Shown here: positions 9,771-19,379 of the stretch, in pieces
How the letters are laid out: every line of letters begins with the position of its first letter
Position numbering within the stretch: the first letter of the stretch is position 1
NCBI GenBank assembly: GCA_947396885.1
Contig: OX377204.1
Location: 18,421,706-18,485,705, forward strand
Direction: 5' to 3'
Origin: Heligmosomoides polygyrus polygyrus
Lineage: Eukaryota > Nematoda > Chromadorea > Rhabditida > Heligmosomidae
DNA: 64,000 nt
Notes under the pieces: generated by a model
The model's database searches: none
Told to the model about the DNA's origin: nothing
The model's input: the letters and a program-made list of their open reading frames with translations, nothing else
Translations under genes and position numbers: made by a program

Positions 9771-12244
9771 CTGAAAATGAAAGTTGTGTTGATAAATTAC
9801 AGTGATATCCTTCTTTGGCCAGATCAGTCAACCGGTATCGTTGATGATTCTGGGTCTGGTGGACTTACAGCTTTGTATCTTCAACGGACATTCTTGATGA
9901 TCGATAGGAAACAACTTCAAATCCATCATACAACTGAGCGTGACGTCTAATCTGAAGAACAATATTGAACATTCTGGTTACTTAGACAACACAGGAGCAC
10001 TGTTGAGGCTAATAATATGCTTAGAGATGCCATTTTCTGATTTGATTTTGGATTTCTTAATTTCTTCCAATGACTCTCGTTTCCATTAATGTTAGTTTCT
10101 TTACCTCTCTCTCACGTCCATATGAAATAAAGGCCTAATTACTCCACTTTTAATTCACGCTTTTCTGCACAGTACGTTTTTCTTTCCGGTGCATCCTATG
10201 TACGTCCTCGGCTTTACTTATCTATTATTTTTTTTAAAACACCATAGTATGACTCTCACCTCGACTCTTTAAAGATACGAGAGCACCGCAGGTCCCCTCT
10301 GCCATAAGCAATCTTAAACTCACGAACGCATTCCAGCGTCCATCTAGTACAATTTCGAGTCATGGCCCTCCGTTCCTGATCCGATCCCTTCAGTTCGCCC
10401 GTTTATACTATTACTGTTAAGCCTTTCTTCCACCCTCAGCTTGTTTTTTCGTCGTATACAGAAGAGCGGCTAAGCAGATGAAACTACCGCAATGTTGCTA
10501 CCTGGACACTCGCGTGTCTCCCGAGTAGGAGCAGGGCAAGTACTGGGCCTGCTGTTAGGGACACCCATAGGTAAGGAGCTCAACTCATAACTCGTACGAT
10601 TCTTGTTGATTTCGCTGGTATTGCATAGTGTGTTGTACGTCTAAACCGCGCATTGACCAACAAAGGCCATCGGAACTGGAGTTTAGTGCGGACGCCACGC
10701 AGTTGATGTGAAGACAAAGTGGGGATGAGGGAAATCAACGCTGGGGCATAGACTTTGGGATAGCTGAGCTCATTTGACTTATGATGAGTGAGCCTTGTCG
10801 GGAGATTAAACTTCATTTCGTAGTGGCGAGAGACACAAACATAGCTATCCACAATAGGAGGGCTAACGAAGTGTCATAATAACCGCTCAGCCGCATCGGA
10901 TCTGGTCAAACGGCAACCTTCTGCCCAACACGTGAAAACGACGCCCATGCCCTCGAGCTTGTTTTGAAGGCAGCAATTTTTCTGACATTTTCAGGGAAGA
11001 TCCTACGTTTCGACAACATCAGCTTAACCCTTATAATCAGCTTAATACTAATATGAACAGCACTTGTACTCTTACCGCATAGATTTGAAAATAAGGCCAT
11101 CCGGATAGACGATCACCATGAGGTTAGGAGTAGTGACCTCTTGTAGGTAGGCAAATTTCGAGTTCACAAAATAGAGATCTGGGTGCCACATTCGATCTGC
11201 TATCAACTGAAATGCCTTCAATGATTATTAAAATAATGATGACAGAATCGACGGAAATCGACAGCTACCTACCTTACTAGTTACTAGTATGGGATGTGTA
11301 CAATTATGAGCAAGACGACGATCAAACCAGCCCATCGCCAGATACATGTCTACTTCGAAATCCTAGAATTTGTTACGTAATATCTTGAAGATTACTACGT
11401 AAGATTCAGATCCAAGTTACATTGCTCTTGAAAAGGCAGGGGATACTAAAAATCACTAATAAGAGCATCTTTTCTTGATTTCGTTTTGGTTGACCGAATC
11501 CAACTATAATAGCGCAGTTTTACTATGTAAATTAATAAATATTCCTATATTGATATATATAATACAATTAATATTAACTCAATATAATAACGAATTCTAA
11601 TGCAATAGTTGGGTTTTGTGAAAATTCGCTCCCTTCGAGCGCACATCACCACCTTTGACAGCCTTGTTGGGCCTGTCAGAAAACTTCGCTTTATATACCT
11701 TTAGAAAACATAGTAGTGAATAAATTTATTGCAGAACATCGAGATTTCGAAGAAAGGCTTAGCATAAGTGGTGGCTGGGAACGCGAAAAAGGTCTACGGC
11801 TTTCTTCACCGCCATTTATGGGCGCCCTTTCCCGCCATCATTTAAACCAAACTGCATTTTGGGAAACGATGGCTTCCAAGTCGTTGCCTTTTGCTGTTTA
11901 TCGATAAAGAGGATTTCTTTTTAATCACTACGAAGCGTTCTTGAGCCGCTCTGAAGGCATCTTCATGTATTGTCCACACAAAACGCAAAAATACTTTCGA
12001 AGAGTTTCTGTACCGTTTTTGCTTACCATAGTTTGAGCTTTAAACGACGACATGGATTCAATGTACACAGCAACATGAACGTCCGTTCGCCGCCCTGAAA
12101 TAGTAAACGAAGGATATTAAAGCACTCTGAGCTTGTAACCCCCGACGCTCACCTTGAGCTTGGCCCGGTGCAAGGAACATGTTGTAGCCGTCTTTAACTA
12201 CACCGTTGCCGATCACCTTCAGAAGGCGATCTCCAGGTTCGGTC
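9615..12244 (-). CDS. Cys-loop ligand-gated ion channel, extracellular domain exons
   Basis: A real spliced host gene for a pentameric neurotransmitter-gated channel subunit of the cell membrane. Six exons on the minus strand join in phase: 12244-12153, 12094-12027, 11362-11273, 11206-11076, 9951-9869, 9770-9615. The translation is about 206 residues. In order it shows VHVAVYIESMSS, then DFEVDMYLAMGWFDRRL, then ADRMWHPDLYFVNSK (the W-x-P-D block), then the Cys-loop starting CMMDLKLFPIDHQEC with exactly 13 residues between its cysteines, then QSYAYIEQIVNLTW, and YEKCAGPYPMFRGSG before the first membrane helix. Every intron is GT-AG. The extracellular layout resembles nematode LGC/ACC-type subunits; ligand and ion selectivity cannot be told because the membrane helices are not seen. 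The first and last exons are also missing here, so this entry is partial. Confidence 0.88.
9869..9951 (-). CDS. Channel exon 5 (Cys-loop)
   Basis: 83 bp between acceptor TTCTTCAG and donor GTAAGT. It encodes the diagnostic disulphide loop C-MMDLKLF-PID-HQE-C followed by PLKIQS. The F-P-x-D core is conserved. Both phases fit the neighbouring exons exactly. Confidence 0.9.
9952..11075 (-). other. Intron of the channel gene (1.1 kb)
   Basis: The intron runs from the GTAAG donor at 11075 to the CAG acceptor at 9952. It contains open frames on the minus strand (10580-10852, 10906-11100) that have no family resemblance and overlap splice signals; I treat them as chance. No recognisable repeat was seen. 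Confidence 0.6.
11076..11206 (-). CDS. Channel exon 4 (WxPD)
   Basis: 131 bp from acceptor GCATTTCAG to donor GTAAGAG (phase 2). It encodes LIADRMWHPDLYFVNSKF and the following segment ending in GLIFKSMR. The W-x-P-D-L-x-F block is a hallmark of this channel family (loop A region). Confidence 0.9.
11273..11362 (-). CDS. Channel exon 3
   Basis: 90 bp, 30 codons, phase 0 on both sides. Acceptor AAATTCTAG, donor GTAGGTAG. It encodes DFEVDMYLAMGWFDRRLAHN and the following CTHPILVTSK, matching the family pattern of a beta strand then W-x-D-x-R-L. NCT is a potential glycosylation site. Confidence 0.85.
11363..12026 (-). other. Intron of the channel gene
   Basis: The intron is very AT-rich around 11510-11610. 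It contains no recognised repeat or gene. Confidence 0.6.
12027..12094 (-). CDS. Channel exon 2
   Basis: 68 bp between acceptor ACTATTTCAG and donor GTAAGC. It encodes RRTDVHVAVYIESMSSFKAQ, the first beta strand pair of the ligand-binding fold. It begins in phase 1, which matches the exon before it. Confidence 0.85.
12153..12244 (-). CDS. Channel exon 1 of those found
   Basis: 92 bp, acceptor TTTATAG, donor AAG|GTGAGC. It encodes TEPGDRLLKVIGNGVVKDGY and on to APGQAQ, an N-terminal helix and linker as expected before the first strand. The exon opens one base before a codon boundary, so an upstream exon ending in phase 2 must exist. Repeat X starts about 14 bp upstream (near 12258), which has pushed the remaining 5-prime exons away. 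Confidence 0.7.
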
Positions 12245-12257
12245 CTATAAATGTATA

Positions 12258-12557
12258 TTTACATCTACCTACAGTACCGTCGGTAAACGTTCGCCAAAAC
12301 GCGGCCGGCGGCGGGTTAATCCGCCGTTTCCGCCGCTTTGCCATAACTCTCTCCAACGTCGCTTATATTCAATGAAAGGCACATTGTTGGAATCAGAACA
12401 ACATGATCTACTTAATAGCGTAAAAACCTTAGCAAAGTTTCGAAATTTTGAGTTCGAGATGACCTAGATTAGTTGAGCTGGTATTGTCTTGACCTGATCC
12501 ACATTCGCCCCTGAATCTCCTCTAATTGTGCACCTGTGCCCCGGCAGGAATCGACTT
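12258..12557 (-). repeat. Repeat X, right part (split by the RTE element)
   Basis: On the minus strand this matches 18639-18930 closely. Both share an AGGGGCACAGGTGCACAATT-like block, a CCAACAATGTGCCTTTCATT block and an end rich in CGGCGGAAACGGCGG. It is the 3-prime part of a repeat whose other half continues at 15730, on the far side of the RTE insertion. Confidence 0.8.
12545..12557. repeat. Target-site duplication of the RTE element (3-prime side)
   Basis: CAGGAATCGACTT here is identical to 15730-15742. The uninterrupted repeat X copy at 18626-18638 has the site once, on the other strand. Confidence 0.9.
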
Positions 12558-12577
12558 CATCATCATCATCATCATTT

Positions 12578-12965
12578 TCAATAGCGTTTGTCCCCCTTGG
12601 TGGCGGGGTCCGCTCTTCTGGTCTGGTGACGCCACTTCTCCCGATCAAACGCTTGGTCGGGATGGACACCAGCTAACTTCAAGCCCATATGCAACGTATC
12701 TAGCCAACGTTGTTTCGGACGTCCTCTGGGCCGTTTTCCAGGGACTTCAAGATTCAGGCCAATCTTACACACGGTGTCGTCGTTAGCGCGAAGGACGTGG
12801 CCATACCATCGTAGGCGTGCTTCGCGCAACTTGTCAGCTATCGAGGCGACACCGAACCTTTCTCGCATGGTTTCATTGCGAACGCGGTCCAATCGCGTTA
12901 CTCCAGCCGTCCACCTTAGCATTTTCGTCTCCATTACACTGAGGCGGCTTTCGATTTCCTTCTTT
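12578..12965 (-). pseudogene. RTE ORF, C-terminal segment (third frame)
   Basis: The frame continues the RT protein after a small insertion near 12965. It carries METKMLRWTAGVTR, then LREARLRWYGHVLR and KRPRGRPKQRWLDTL, the basic C-terminal region shared by RTE proteins. The same segment is found at 20.1 kb and 28.7 kb, which makes the family link secure. Confidence 0.85.
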
Positions 12966-13380
12966 TCATTTCACGGGCCAGCACTCAGCACCGTACGTCG
13001 CTACTGGGCGGACGACTGCTCTATACACCTTTGATTTGAGGTGCTCAGAGATTGTCTTGTCGCAAAGCACCCCAGTCAACGAACGCCATTTGGACCAGGC
13101 TGCACTCACACGTGCGTTCACCTCCAACTTTAGACTGCCATCGGACGTGACTGTTGATCCAAGATACTTGAAAGATGTAACTCGTAAGAGCTCAGTACCA
13201 TTGATCTTAATGGATCCATGCTCATTCACATCCGTCGTCAAGTATTCCGTCTTTTTGACGTTTAGCTTGAGTCCGAACAATGCTAAGCGATCGCACCACG
13301 CCTGTGCCTGTCGCTCGAGCTCTGCTTTGTCTTCGCATGCAAGCATGACGTCATCGGCATACAGCAGCGGTCAAGGAGCT
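12966..13380 (-). pseudogene. RTE ORF, middle segment (second frame)
   Basis: It contains the RT active site YADDVML directly upstream of CEDKAELERQAQAWCDRL, then LNVKKTEYLTTDV and SFKYLGSTVTSDG, and ends at a stop near 12966. The residue before PLLYADD, normally Trp, is a TGA stop. Confidence 0.85.
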
Positions 13381-13399
13381 GCCCTTTGGAGATGTAATT

Positions 13400-13418
13400 G
13401 ACTTACATAGATAGGGTT
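13400..13418. other. 19-bp insertion inside the RTE ORF
   Basis: GACTTACATAGATAGGGTT is flanked on both sides by GTAATT (13394-13399 and 13419-13424), which looks like a 6-bp duplication. It splits the RT between motifs B and C. The same 19 bases occur at 7938-7956. Confidence 0.7.
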
Positions 13419-15730
13419 GTAATTGCATCCATGACGATCACGAAGAGCCGTGGGGAGAGCGCAGATCCCTGGTGCACTCCGACAGATATTGGAAACTCCA
13501 TCGAGGTGCCCGTTGGTGCTCGCACTCGGCTTACTGGGCACGAGTAGAGGATGCGCACCCACTCAATAAGCTCTTCAGGGATACCATGTCGTCGCAACGC
13601 GTACCATATCACTTCCCGCGGAACGCGGTCGAAGGCCTTCTCCAAGTCCAGGAAGGCAAAATGCACCGGTTTCTGTTTCTCGCGGTGCTTCTCTAGCAGA
13701 AGACGAACGGCGTGAATGGCATCAACGGTGCCACAGCCAGATACGAAACCACACTGATTCGTGGAAAGCTGTACGACATCCCGGATACGTCCGTCGACAA
13801 TTCGCTCAAAGATTTTCATGGTGTGCGAAAGAAGGCGAATTGGACGGTAACTAACACAGTCTGCAGGACTGCCCTTCTTCTTCCAAATCGGAATAGTCGT
13901 GCTTTGCTGCCAACCCTCAGGCACTTTCTTCTCAGCAACAACCTGATTGAAAAACTCAGTCAGCCAGTCAGCAGGGCACCAGCCCTTCGACTTCCACAGG
14001 TCAGCTGGCAGGTCATCGGGACCAGTGGCTTTGCCTGACTTCATCTTCCTCAGGGCTGCTTCAGTTTCGCTCACTGTGATCTTCTGAACGGGACCGTATA
14101 CAGGTGATGCAAAAGGAACAGCAGGATGTTCAAATTCTACATTCGAGATTTCCTCGAAGTACTCGCGCCATCTCTTCACAGCCCTCTTACGATCCATCAT
14201 AAGATGACCGTTCTTGTCGTTAATGCCAAAGAACTTCTCGATGTCTTCTGCTTGGCGACAGCGAGCTTTGGCGAGGCGGTAAAGATAACGCTCACCATCG
14301 CGCGTCTCCAGTTTTTCACTCACATCAGCGTAGTGTGCGGCTTTAGCACCGGCCACAGCCTTCTTTGCCGCTTTCTTCGCTTTTCGATAATTCCGCCAAT
14401 TATCGACTGTTTTATCACCGATAAATACGTGATATAGCCGTTTCTTTTCCCTGACCTTCTCTCTGACATCGTCAGTCCACAGCCAAGCCTGCTTGTCGAC
14501 CCAACGCCGTCCAGGCTTCGTTGTGCCGAGTTCGAGACGCGCAGCCCGAGTTATCGCATCGGTAGCATCCTTCCAGGTTTCGTCGACAGTTGTTACCGTC
14601 GGCAACCGAATGCGAGAAATAACAGCTGCTTCCTTCTCTTTCAGTCGCCACCATTTGATTCTAGCCGTCCCGCATCGCTCAATACGTTTACACCTCGGAG
14701 GTGTGATCTTCAGCGAGCAGATAAGTGGACGGTGTTGCGTGGCAACCGTCTCATACGGCACGGTCTTCGCGTCCGTGACAAGACCTTGGTCGCGACGCCT
14801 AACAAGGACATAGTCAATCTGCGTTTTAGCATTCCCGCTATAAAACGAGATGAGGTGGGAGTCACGCTTTCGAAACTTAGTGTTCACGATGATGAGGTCG
14901 TGTGAGTCTGCATACTCAAGTATACGCTCACCATCGGCGTTGCGTGACCCATAGCCAAAACCACCATGACAGCTGTAACCATCTTTCGCTGCTCCGACGT
15001 GACCATTAAGGTCACCTGCCACAACAATCATGTCTTGTGACGGCACTTCCGCTGTCTTCTCATCAAGCAGGGACCAGAACTCGTCCTTGGTTTGCTCGGA
15101 GCAACCTGTCTGCGGAGCATATGCGGAAAAGAAATGACATCGTCGCTCTTCTACGACGACAACAATCTTCATCAAGCGGTCATCGAAACGTTCTACGCTT
15201 GCAATCGCGTCACGGAAACGCTCGGAGACGATCATACCGACACCACTGGTGGTCCTGGGACTTCCACATAGAACGGCCTTGAAGCCACGTCCTATGTCCC
15301 TTGACTTGCTGCAGGACCACCTCGTCTCCTGCACCGCACAGAAATCTATCTTTCTTCGCTCCAGTGCTTCTACCAACTCGCACGAGCGGCCCGTCAACGT
15401 ACCCACATTCAACGTTGCTACGCGGGTCTTGCCTACGTTACGGGACTTTCGGACTAGCTCAGTTGCCCCCCGATGCCGTCCTCGCATCAGGGACCCTCGC
15501 ATACTTCTCACACCCGCCGGGCTTTGCGAGTGCGCGTCGGTTCCCGCGGACGCCGTAGCACTATCTCGAGAACTCTGAAACGTCATCAACCATATGATGT
15601 GACACAGGATGTTCGTAGGCCGGCCTGTCACTAGGGCCTGTCGCCTGCATTCGATTGTCCGTGATTGGCTCGGCTCGCAAAAGCAAGCAGTTTCCAGTGG
15701 CACCACGTGGAGGAACGGACATCGCCACCC
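13403..15730 (-). pseudogene. RTE ORF, endonuclease plus RT N-terminal half
   Basis: This is the long frame of the retroposon. It runs open up to 15778, but its first ~16 codons lie in flanking repeat X. A plausible own start is the Met in MRGSLMRGRHR. An AP-type endonuclease follows: TRVATLNVGTLTG, QETRW, FFSAYAPQTG, VVAGDLNGHVG, TQIDYVLV and a TQHRPL end motif (usually SDHR). A linker rich in Lys comes next, then RT motifs KSGKATGPDD, SYRPIRLLS, AFLDLEKAFDRVPR (first catalytic Asp) and GVHQGSALSP. The frame stops just before the YADD box because of the 19-bp insertion and a frameshift. Confidence 0.9.
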
Positions 15731-15742
15731 AGGAATCGACTT
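15730..15742. repeat. Target-site duplication of the RTE element (5-prime side)
   Basis: CAGGAATCGACTT, identical to 12545-12557. Confidence 0.9.
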
Positions 15743-16150
15743 GCCCAGTAGAATTTTAAAAATTTTAAACGCAGTCAAAAATGTGTTTTATGCTAATTTT
15801 ATGTTTTATCTCATCACGACGATCTCTTTGATATTAAATTCGTCTGGTTTGTCACCAAGTTCAGCGTTCCATGCATCCTCAACTGCCGATTTTTTTTTCA
15901 TTTTCGTTAGTTATTTATGACCGTACCGCTTTTGTTCTAGACCCGATTTCTGCTCAAGTTCTCGACTATAGGGTGTGGATTACAAATGGTTTAGTTTATT
16001 ACAGATTGCAAATAAGGTTTAGCCTTAGTTTAGTTAGAAGTAAGGTACTAATCAGCCACTAATTTGACAGCGCAGCCTTCCAAGGAGACATTGCCTGCAA
16101 GGGCTAATTCACGCGTGTAGATCTGTGTCTCCACGCGACGGATCAGTATG
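15743..16150 (-). repeat. Repeat X, left part (split by the RTE element)
   Basis: On the minus strand it matches 17660-18010 and 18276-18626 with visible divergence. It ends near GACGGATCAGT, where the other copies continue into the Tc1-like tail. The 36-codon frame intact in those copies is interrupted here by stops. Confidence 0.8.
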
Positions 16151-16713
16151 GAAGCTGGATATGTGGTCAGATACTATGCAGAGCTGCTGCAGCACAAAAA
16201 TGATGTAGCTGGCAGCTCAGGACTGGGAACTCCACTGCTTCAAAAAGGTCATTTTCTTCTACTCTGACCATGGGACTCAACGTTGACCTCTGTCCAGACG
16301 GTGTAGAACAGTTTCTTTTATTTATCGGAGCCGGTATTCGCTTTTTTTGAAAATTTTTCCACCTCACGTTAATCACATTTATTCCTTGAGACAAGTCCGC
16401 TACTGGAGTCCAGAGTGTTGCTGTAGTTGCAGTGGCGTAACCTGCCCCACCAAGCATGTCATTTGGACATGCAATCGGTGCTTCTCTCCTCTCACTACTC
16501 ACACTAACTCAATGCAGGGTCGGGCTTGAGCTTCGAGAATCTAAAAGACGTAGATTCACTTCGTTTGCGTCATTTTGTACATTGTCAACTGCCAGTTTTG
16601 ATTTTTGAGAGGCCACTGGATGGGGCAGGGCGGCTGCTCGCCGCCGAAATCATCTCACTTCAGAGAAAAGTCTTTACTATGGATTTGAGAACGCCTAATG
16701 GCAAGAAGCGGTT
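16151..16713. other. No gene recognised
   Basis: Unique-looking sequence. The minus frame 16167-16502 is open but has no family features. Confidence 0.3.
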
Positions 16714-17362
16714 ATTAACCCATTGACGACCGCGCGGCCCAATTTCGGCCCGCAGTTTTTCTGTCGCGTGGGACCGCGCGGCCCAATTTTAGCCCGCGGT
16801 TAAAAAAATGTTCGCTGCGGCGCACTTCCTCGATTTTTCATAGTTTACTAGTATTCATTAGATTCGCTGGATCCTACTAATGCTACCTGCACAGTGGTCA
16901 GAGAATCATTTACTTCTAACGAAAGCTTTGATTAAAAAAAAATCAGCACAACACACTATTCAAACCTCAAATAAATAGATACTACTCACGAACAGCTACG
17001 TATATCTTACAAAAATGGTCATGGTTAAGACATCTAATCAAATTTCTTGCGAAAAACTTGAACCCAATTTAGAAAAAATATTTCAAACACTTGCTACATC
17101 GTGTGGTCGCCTTATTTGCACGATTCGTGATGAACGTGCTCCCTTTTCTGTGCTGACCTTTTTATAGCAGCAAATACATCTTCTACGTTTTGCTTCGAAC
17201 CTGTTCCGGCCTTTTCCAATATGTGGCTCACACATTGGAGAGGGAGCTTCATTTGGAATACCGTGAAGTAGTGAATGCACGAGATTCGAGCCTCAAGGCG
17301 GTCCCAGCGCGCGGTCCCACGCGCCAGACACGCGATTTGCCGCGCGGTCGTCAATGGGTTAA
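16714..17362 (-). mobile_element. piggyBac-type element with transposase remnant
   Basis: TTAA flanks both ends (16714-16717 and 17359-17362), the piggyBac target. The terminal inverted repeat starts CCCATTGACGACCGCGCGGC, and extra GCGTGGGACCGCGCG blocks lie just inside each end. On the minus strand a decayed frame (about 17083-17280) has KRRRCICCYKK and, one frameshift later, TTRCSKCLKYF, which fits the Cys-rich zinc finger at the C-terminus of piggyBac transposases. Most of the transposase is absent, so it is a non-autonomous derivative of about 640 bp. Confidence 0.75.
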
Positions 17363-17431
17363 CTATATGCAGCCGAAGACATGCAAATACACGAGTATGA
17401 TATACTGATATATTGTAATAAATTTTCTATG

Positions 17432-17662
17432 TTATGCGATCTGCGATGCATTTCCATTCTGTTGAGTACTCTTTCTTTTAAGTATGTTACCACCACGAGC
17501 TTCATCGACCTGCGCCAAGCGCCATTGGATGCCTCCTATGTATTTCCTGTACGTTTCTGGCGTTATAGGCATCCAGTACAGCTTAATAGCTGTGCACAAT
17601 TCCTCATATGTTCTAAAAACTCGCCGCCTGAACTGATCCGTCGCGTGGAGACACAGATCCAC
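17432..17662 (-). pseudogene. Tc1-like transposase C-terminal remnant, copy 1
   Basis: A 76-codon frame ending at 17432. The segment ELCTAIKLYWMPITPETYRK followed by GGIQWRLAQVDEARGG resembles the C-terminal tail of Tc1-family transposases (a helix, then R-L-x-x-V-x-x-A-x-GG). The catalytic DDE core is not present. The Tc1 link rests on this tail only. Confidence 0.45.
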
Positions 17663-17853
17663 ACGGGTGAATTAGCCCTTGCAGGCAATGTCTCCTATGA
17701 ACGCTGCGCTATCAAATTATTGGCTGATGAGTACGTTACTTCTAACTAAACTAAGGCTAAACCTTATATTTGTAATCCACACCCTATAGTCAAGAACGTG
17801 AGCAAAAATCGGCTCTAGAACAAAAGTGGTACGGTCGTAAATAATTAACGAAA

Positions 17854-17964
17854 ATGGAAAAATCGGCAATTGAGGATGCATGGAACGCTGAACTTGGTGG
17901 CAAACCAGGCGAATTTGATATCAAAGAGATCGCCGTGATGAGAGAAAACCTAAAATTGGCATGA
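17854..17964 (+). CDS. Small ORF of repeat X, copy 1 (36 codons)
   Basis: ATG at 17854, TGA at 17962-17964. The peptide runs MEKSAIEDAWNAELGG to VMRENLKLA. It is intact in both tandem units and broken in the older copy at 15.85 kb. No family is recognised; it may be a remnant of the parent element rather than a gene. Confidence 0.25.
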   Translation: MEKSAIEDAWNAELGGKPGEFDIKEIAVMRENLKLA

Positions 17965-18047
17965 AACACATTTTTGACTGCGTTTAAAATTTTTAAAATT
18001 CTACTGGGCAAGTCGATTCCTGGGATTCCTGTAATAAATTTTCTATG

Positions 18048-18278
18048 TTATGCGATCTGCGATGCATTTCCATTCTGTTGAGTACTCTTTCTTTTAAGTA
18101 TGTTACCACCACGAGCTTCATCGACCTGCGCCAAGCGCCATTGGATGCCTCCTATGTATTTCCTGTACGTTTCTGGCGTTATAGGCATCCAGTACAGCTT
18201 AATAGCTGTGCACAATTCCTCATATGTTCTAAAAACTCGCCGCCTGAACTGATCCGTCGCGTGGAGACACAGATCCAC
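18048..18278 (-). pseudogene. Tc1-like transposase C-terminal remnant, copy 2
   Basis: Identical in reading to the frame at 17432-17662. Confidence 0.45.
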
Positions 18279-18469
18279 ACGGGTGAATTAGCCCTTGCAG
18301 GCAATGTCTCCTATGAACGCTGCGCTATCAAATTATTGGCTGATGAGTACGTTACTTCTAACTAAACTAAGGCTAAACCTTATATTTGTAATCCACACCC
18401 TATAGTCAAGAACGTGAGCAAAAATCGGCTCTAGAACAAAAGTGGTACGGTCGTAAATAATTAACGAAA

Positions 18470-18580
18470 ATGGAAAAATCGGCAATTGAGGATGCATGGA
18501 ACGCTGAACTTGGTGGCAAACCAGGCGAATTTGATATCAAAGAGATCGCCGTGATGAGAGAAAACCTAAAATTGGCATGA
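18470..18580 (+). CDS. Small ORF of repeat X, copy 2
   Basis: Same 36 codons as 17854-17964, in the second tandem unit. Confidence 0.25.
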   Translation: MEKSAIEDAWNAELGGKPGEFDIKEIAVMRENLKLA

Positions 18581-18646
18581 AACACATTTTTGACTGCGTT
18601 TAAAATTTTTAAAATTCCACTGGGCAAGTCGATTCCTGCCAGGGGC

Positions 18647-18930
18647 ACAGGTGCACAATTAATTGAGACTCAGGGGCGAATGTGGATCAGGGCAAGGAAA
18701 ACCGGCTCGACTAATCTAGGTCTTCTCGAACTCAAAAACTTTGAAACTTTGTTAAGGTTTTTACGCCATTGGGTAGATCATGTTGTTCTGATTCCAACAA
18801 TGTGCCTTTCATTGAATATAAGCGACTTTGAAGAGAGTTATGGCAAAGCGGCGGAAACGGCGGATTAATACGCCGACGGCTGCGTTTTGGAGAACGTTTA
18901 CCGACGGTACTGTATATAGCTGAGCACATT
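18647..18930 (+). repeat. Repeat X, distal part, uninterrupted copy
   Basis: It matches the minus strand of 12258-12544. It is oriented so that the RTE target falls inside the contiguous repeat, which makes this the natural empty-site comparison. It ends around CCGACGGTACTGTA. Confidence 0.8.
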
Positions 18931-19379
18931 CTATTACAGAAATTCTGTGCCTTCTTTAGTATAGATACGCACAGAAGCCACGTCACCCGGAATTCCAGTT
19001 CAGGGAAGGAAAAGGATACCAACCATATCAACTCGCTCGTCTGACCACCTGAGTTCGACTTCTCGCACAAATCGTGTACTTTGTAGTTGGGATCGTACCA
19101 GAGTGATTTGAAGATGTTTTCGTCCTCACTGAAAGATTTGCATCAGTGTAAGTTTGAAGATTTGATGCGATTTCTGGCTATACTTATACATTAAAAAAAT
19201 GCTTTGAATATTTGGTGACTTGGATCATTGCTCTTTTAAAGGACGCGCTGTCAACCCGCTATTGGGTCCAGAAGTGCGCTGCATCTGACTACTGTCTGGG
19301 GATAGCGCTCTAAACAAATGCCACATGACCTACTCAGAAAGTTTTAGACAGGTTACATGGAAGTCGAGTACTAGTAGTT
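18931..19379. other. No gene recognised
   Basis: No coding or repeat feature recognised. Confidence 0.3.

Larger units (their letters stand above)
12558..15729 (-). mobile_element. Near full-length RTE non-LTR retrotransposon
   Basis: A 3.17-kb RTE-clade retroposon bounded by a perfect 13-bp target duplication. On its sense (minus) strand it ends in a short (ATG)n/(GAT)n tail (12558-12575), typical of RTE. The 3-prime untranslated part is only about 20 bp. The 5-prime end is directly next to the duplication, so the copy is not strongly truncated (C. elegans RTE-1 is about 3.3 kb). Its protein is broken in several places, so it is not autonomous as it stands. Confidence 0.92.
17415..18030. 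repeat. Tandem duplication, unit 1 (repeat X)
   Basis: A 616-bp unit repeated head-to-tail and nearly identical to 18031-18646; the one difference I saw is CTACTGGG against CCACTGGG. The junction reads GATTCCTGGGATTCCTG, a short direct repeat. Very recent duplication or an assembly duplicate are both possible. Confidence 0.9.
18031..18646. repeat. Tandem duplication, unit 2 (repeat X)
   Basis: Second copy of the 616-bp unit. Unlike unit 1 it continues past GATTCCTG into the rest of repeat X, so it is the complete copy and holds the intact RTE target site at 18626-18638. Confidence 0.9.

Noticed and set aside
9720..9950. Plus-strand 76-codon ORF
   Set aside because: It is the antisense shadow of two ion-channel exons.
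10580..11100. Minus-strand ORFs as extra channel exons
   Set aside because: They lie in an intron whose flanking exons already join in phase, and show no channel motifs.
14126..15578. Several plus-strand ORFs of more than 80 codons
   Set aside because: Antisense shadows of the RTE coding region.
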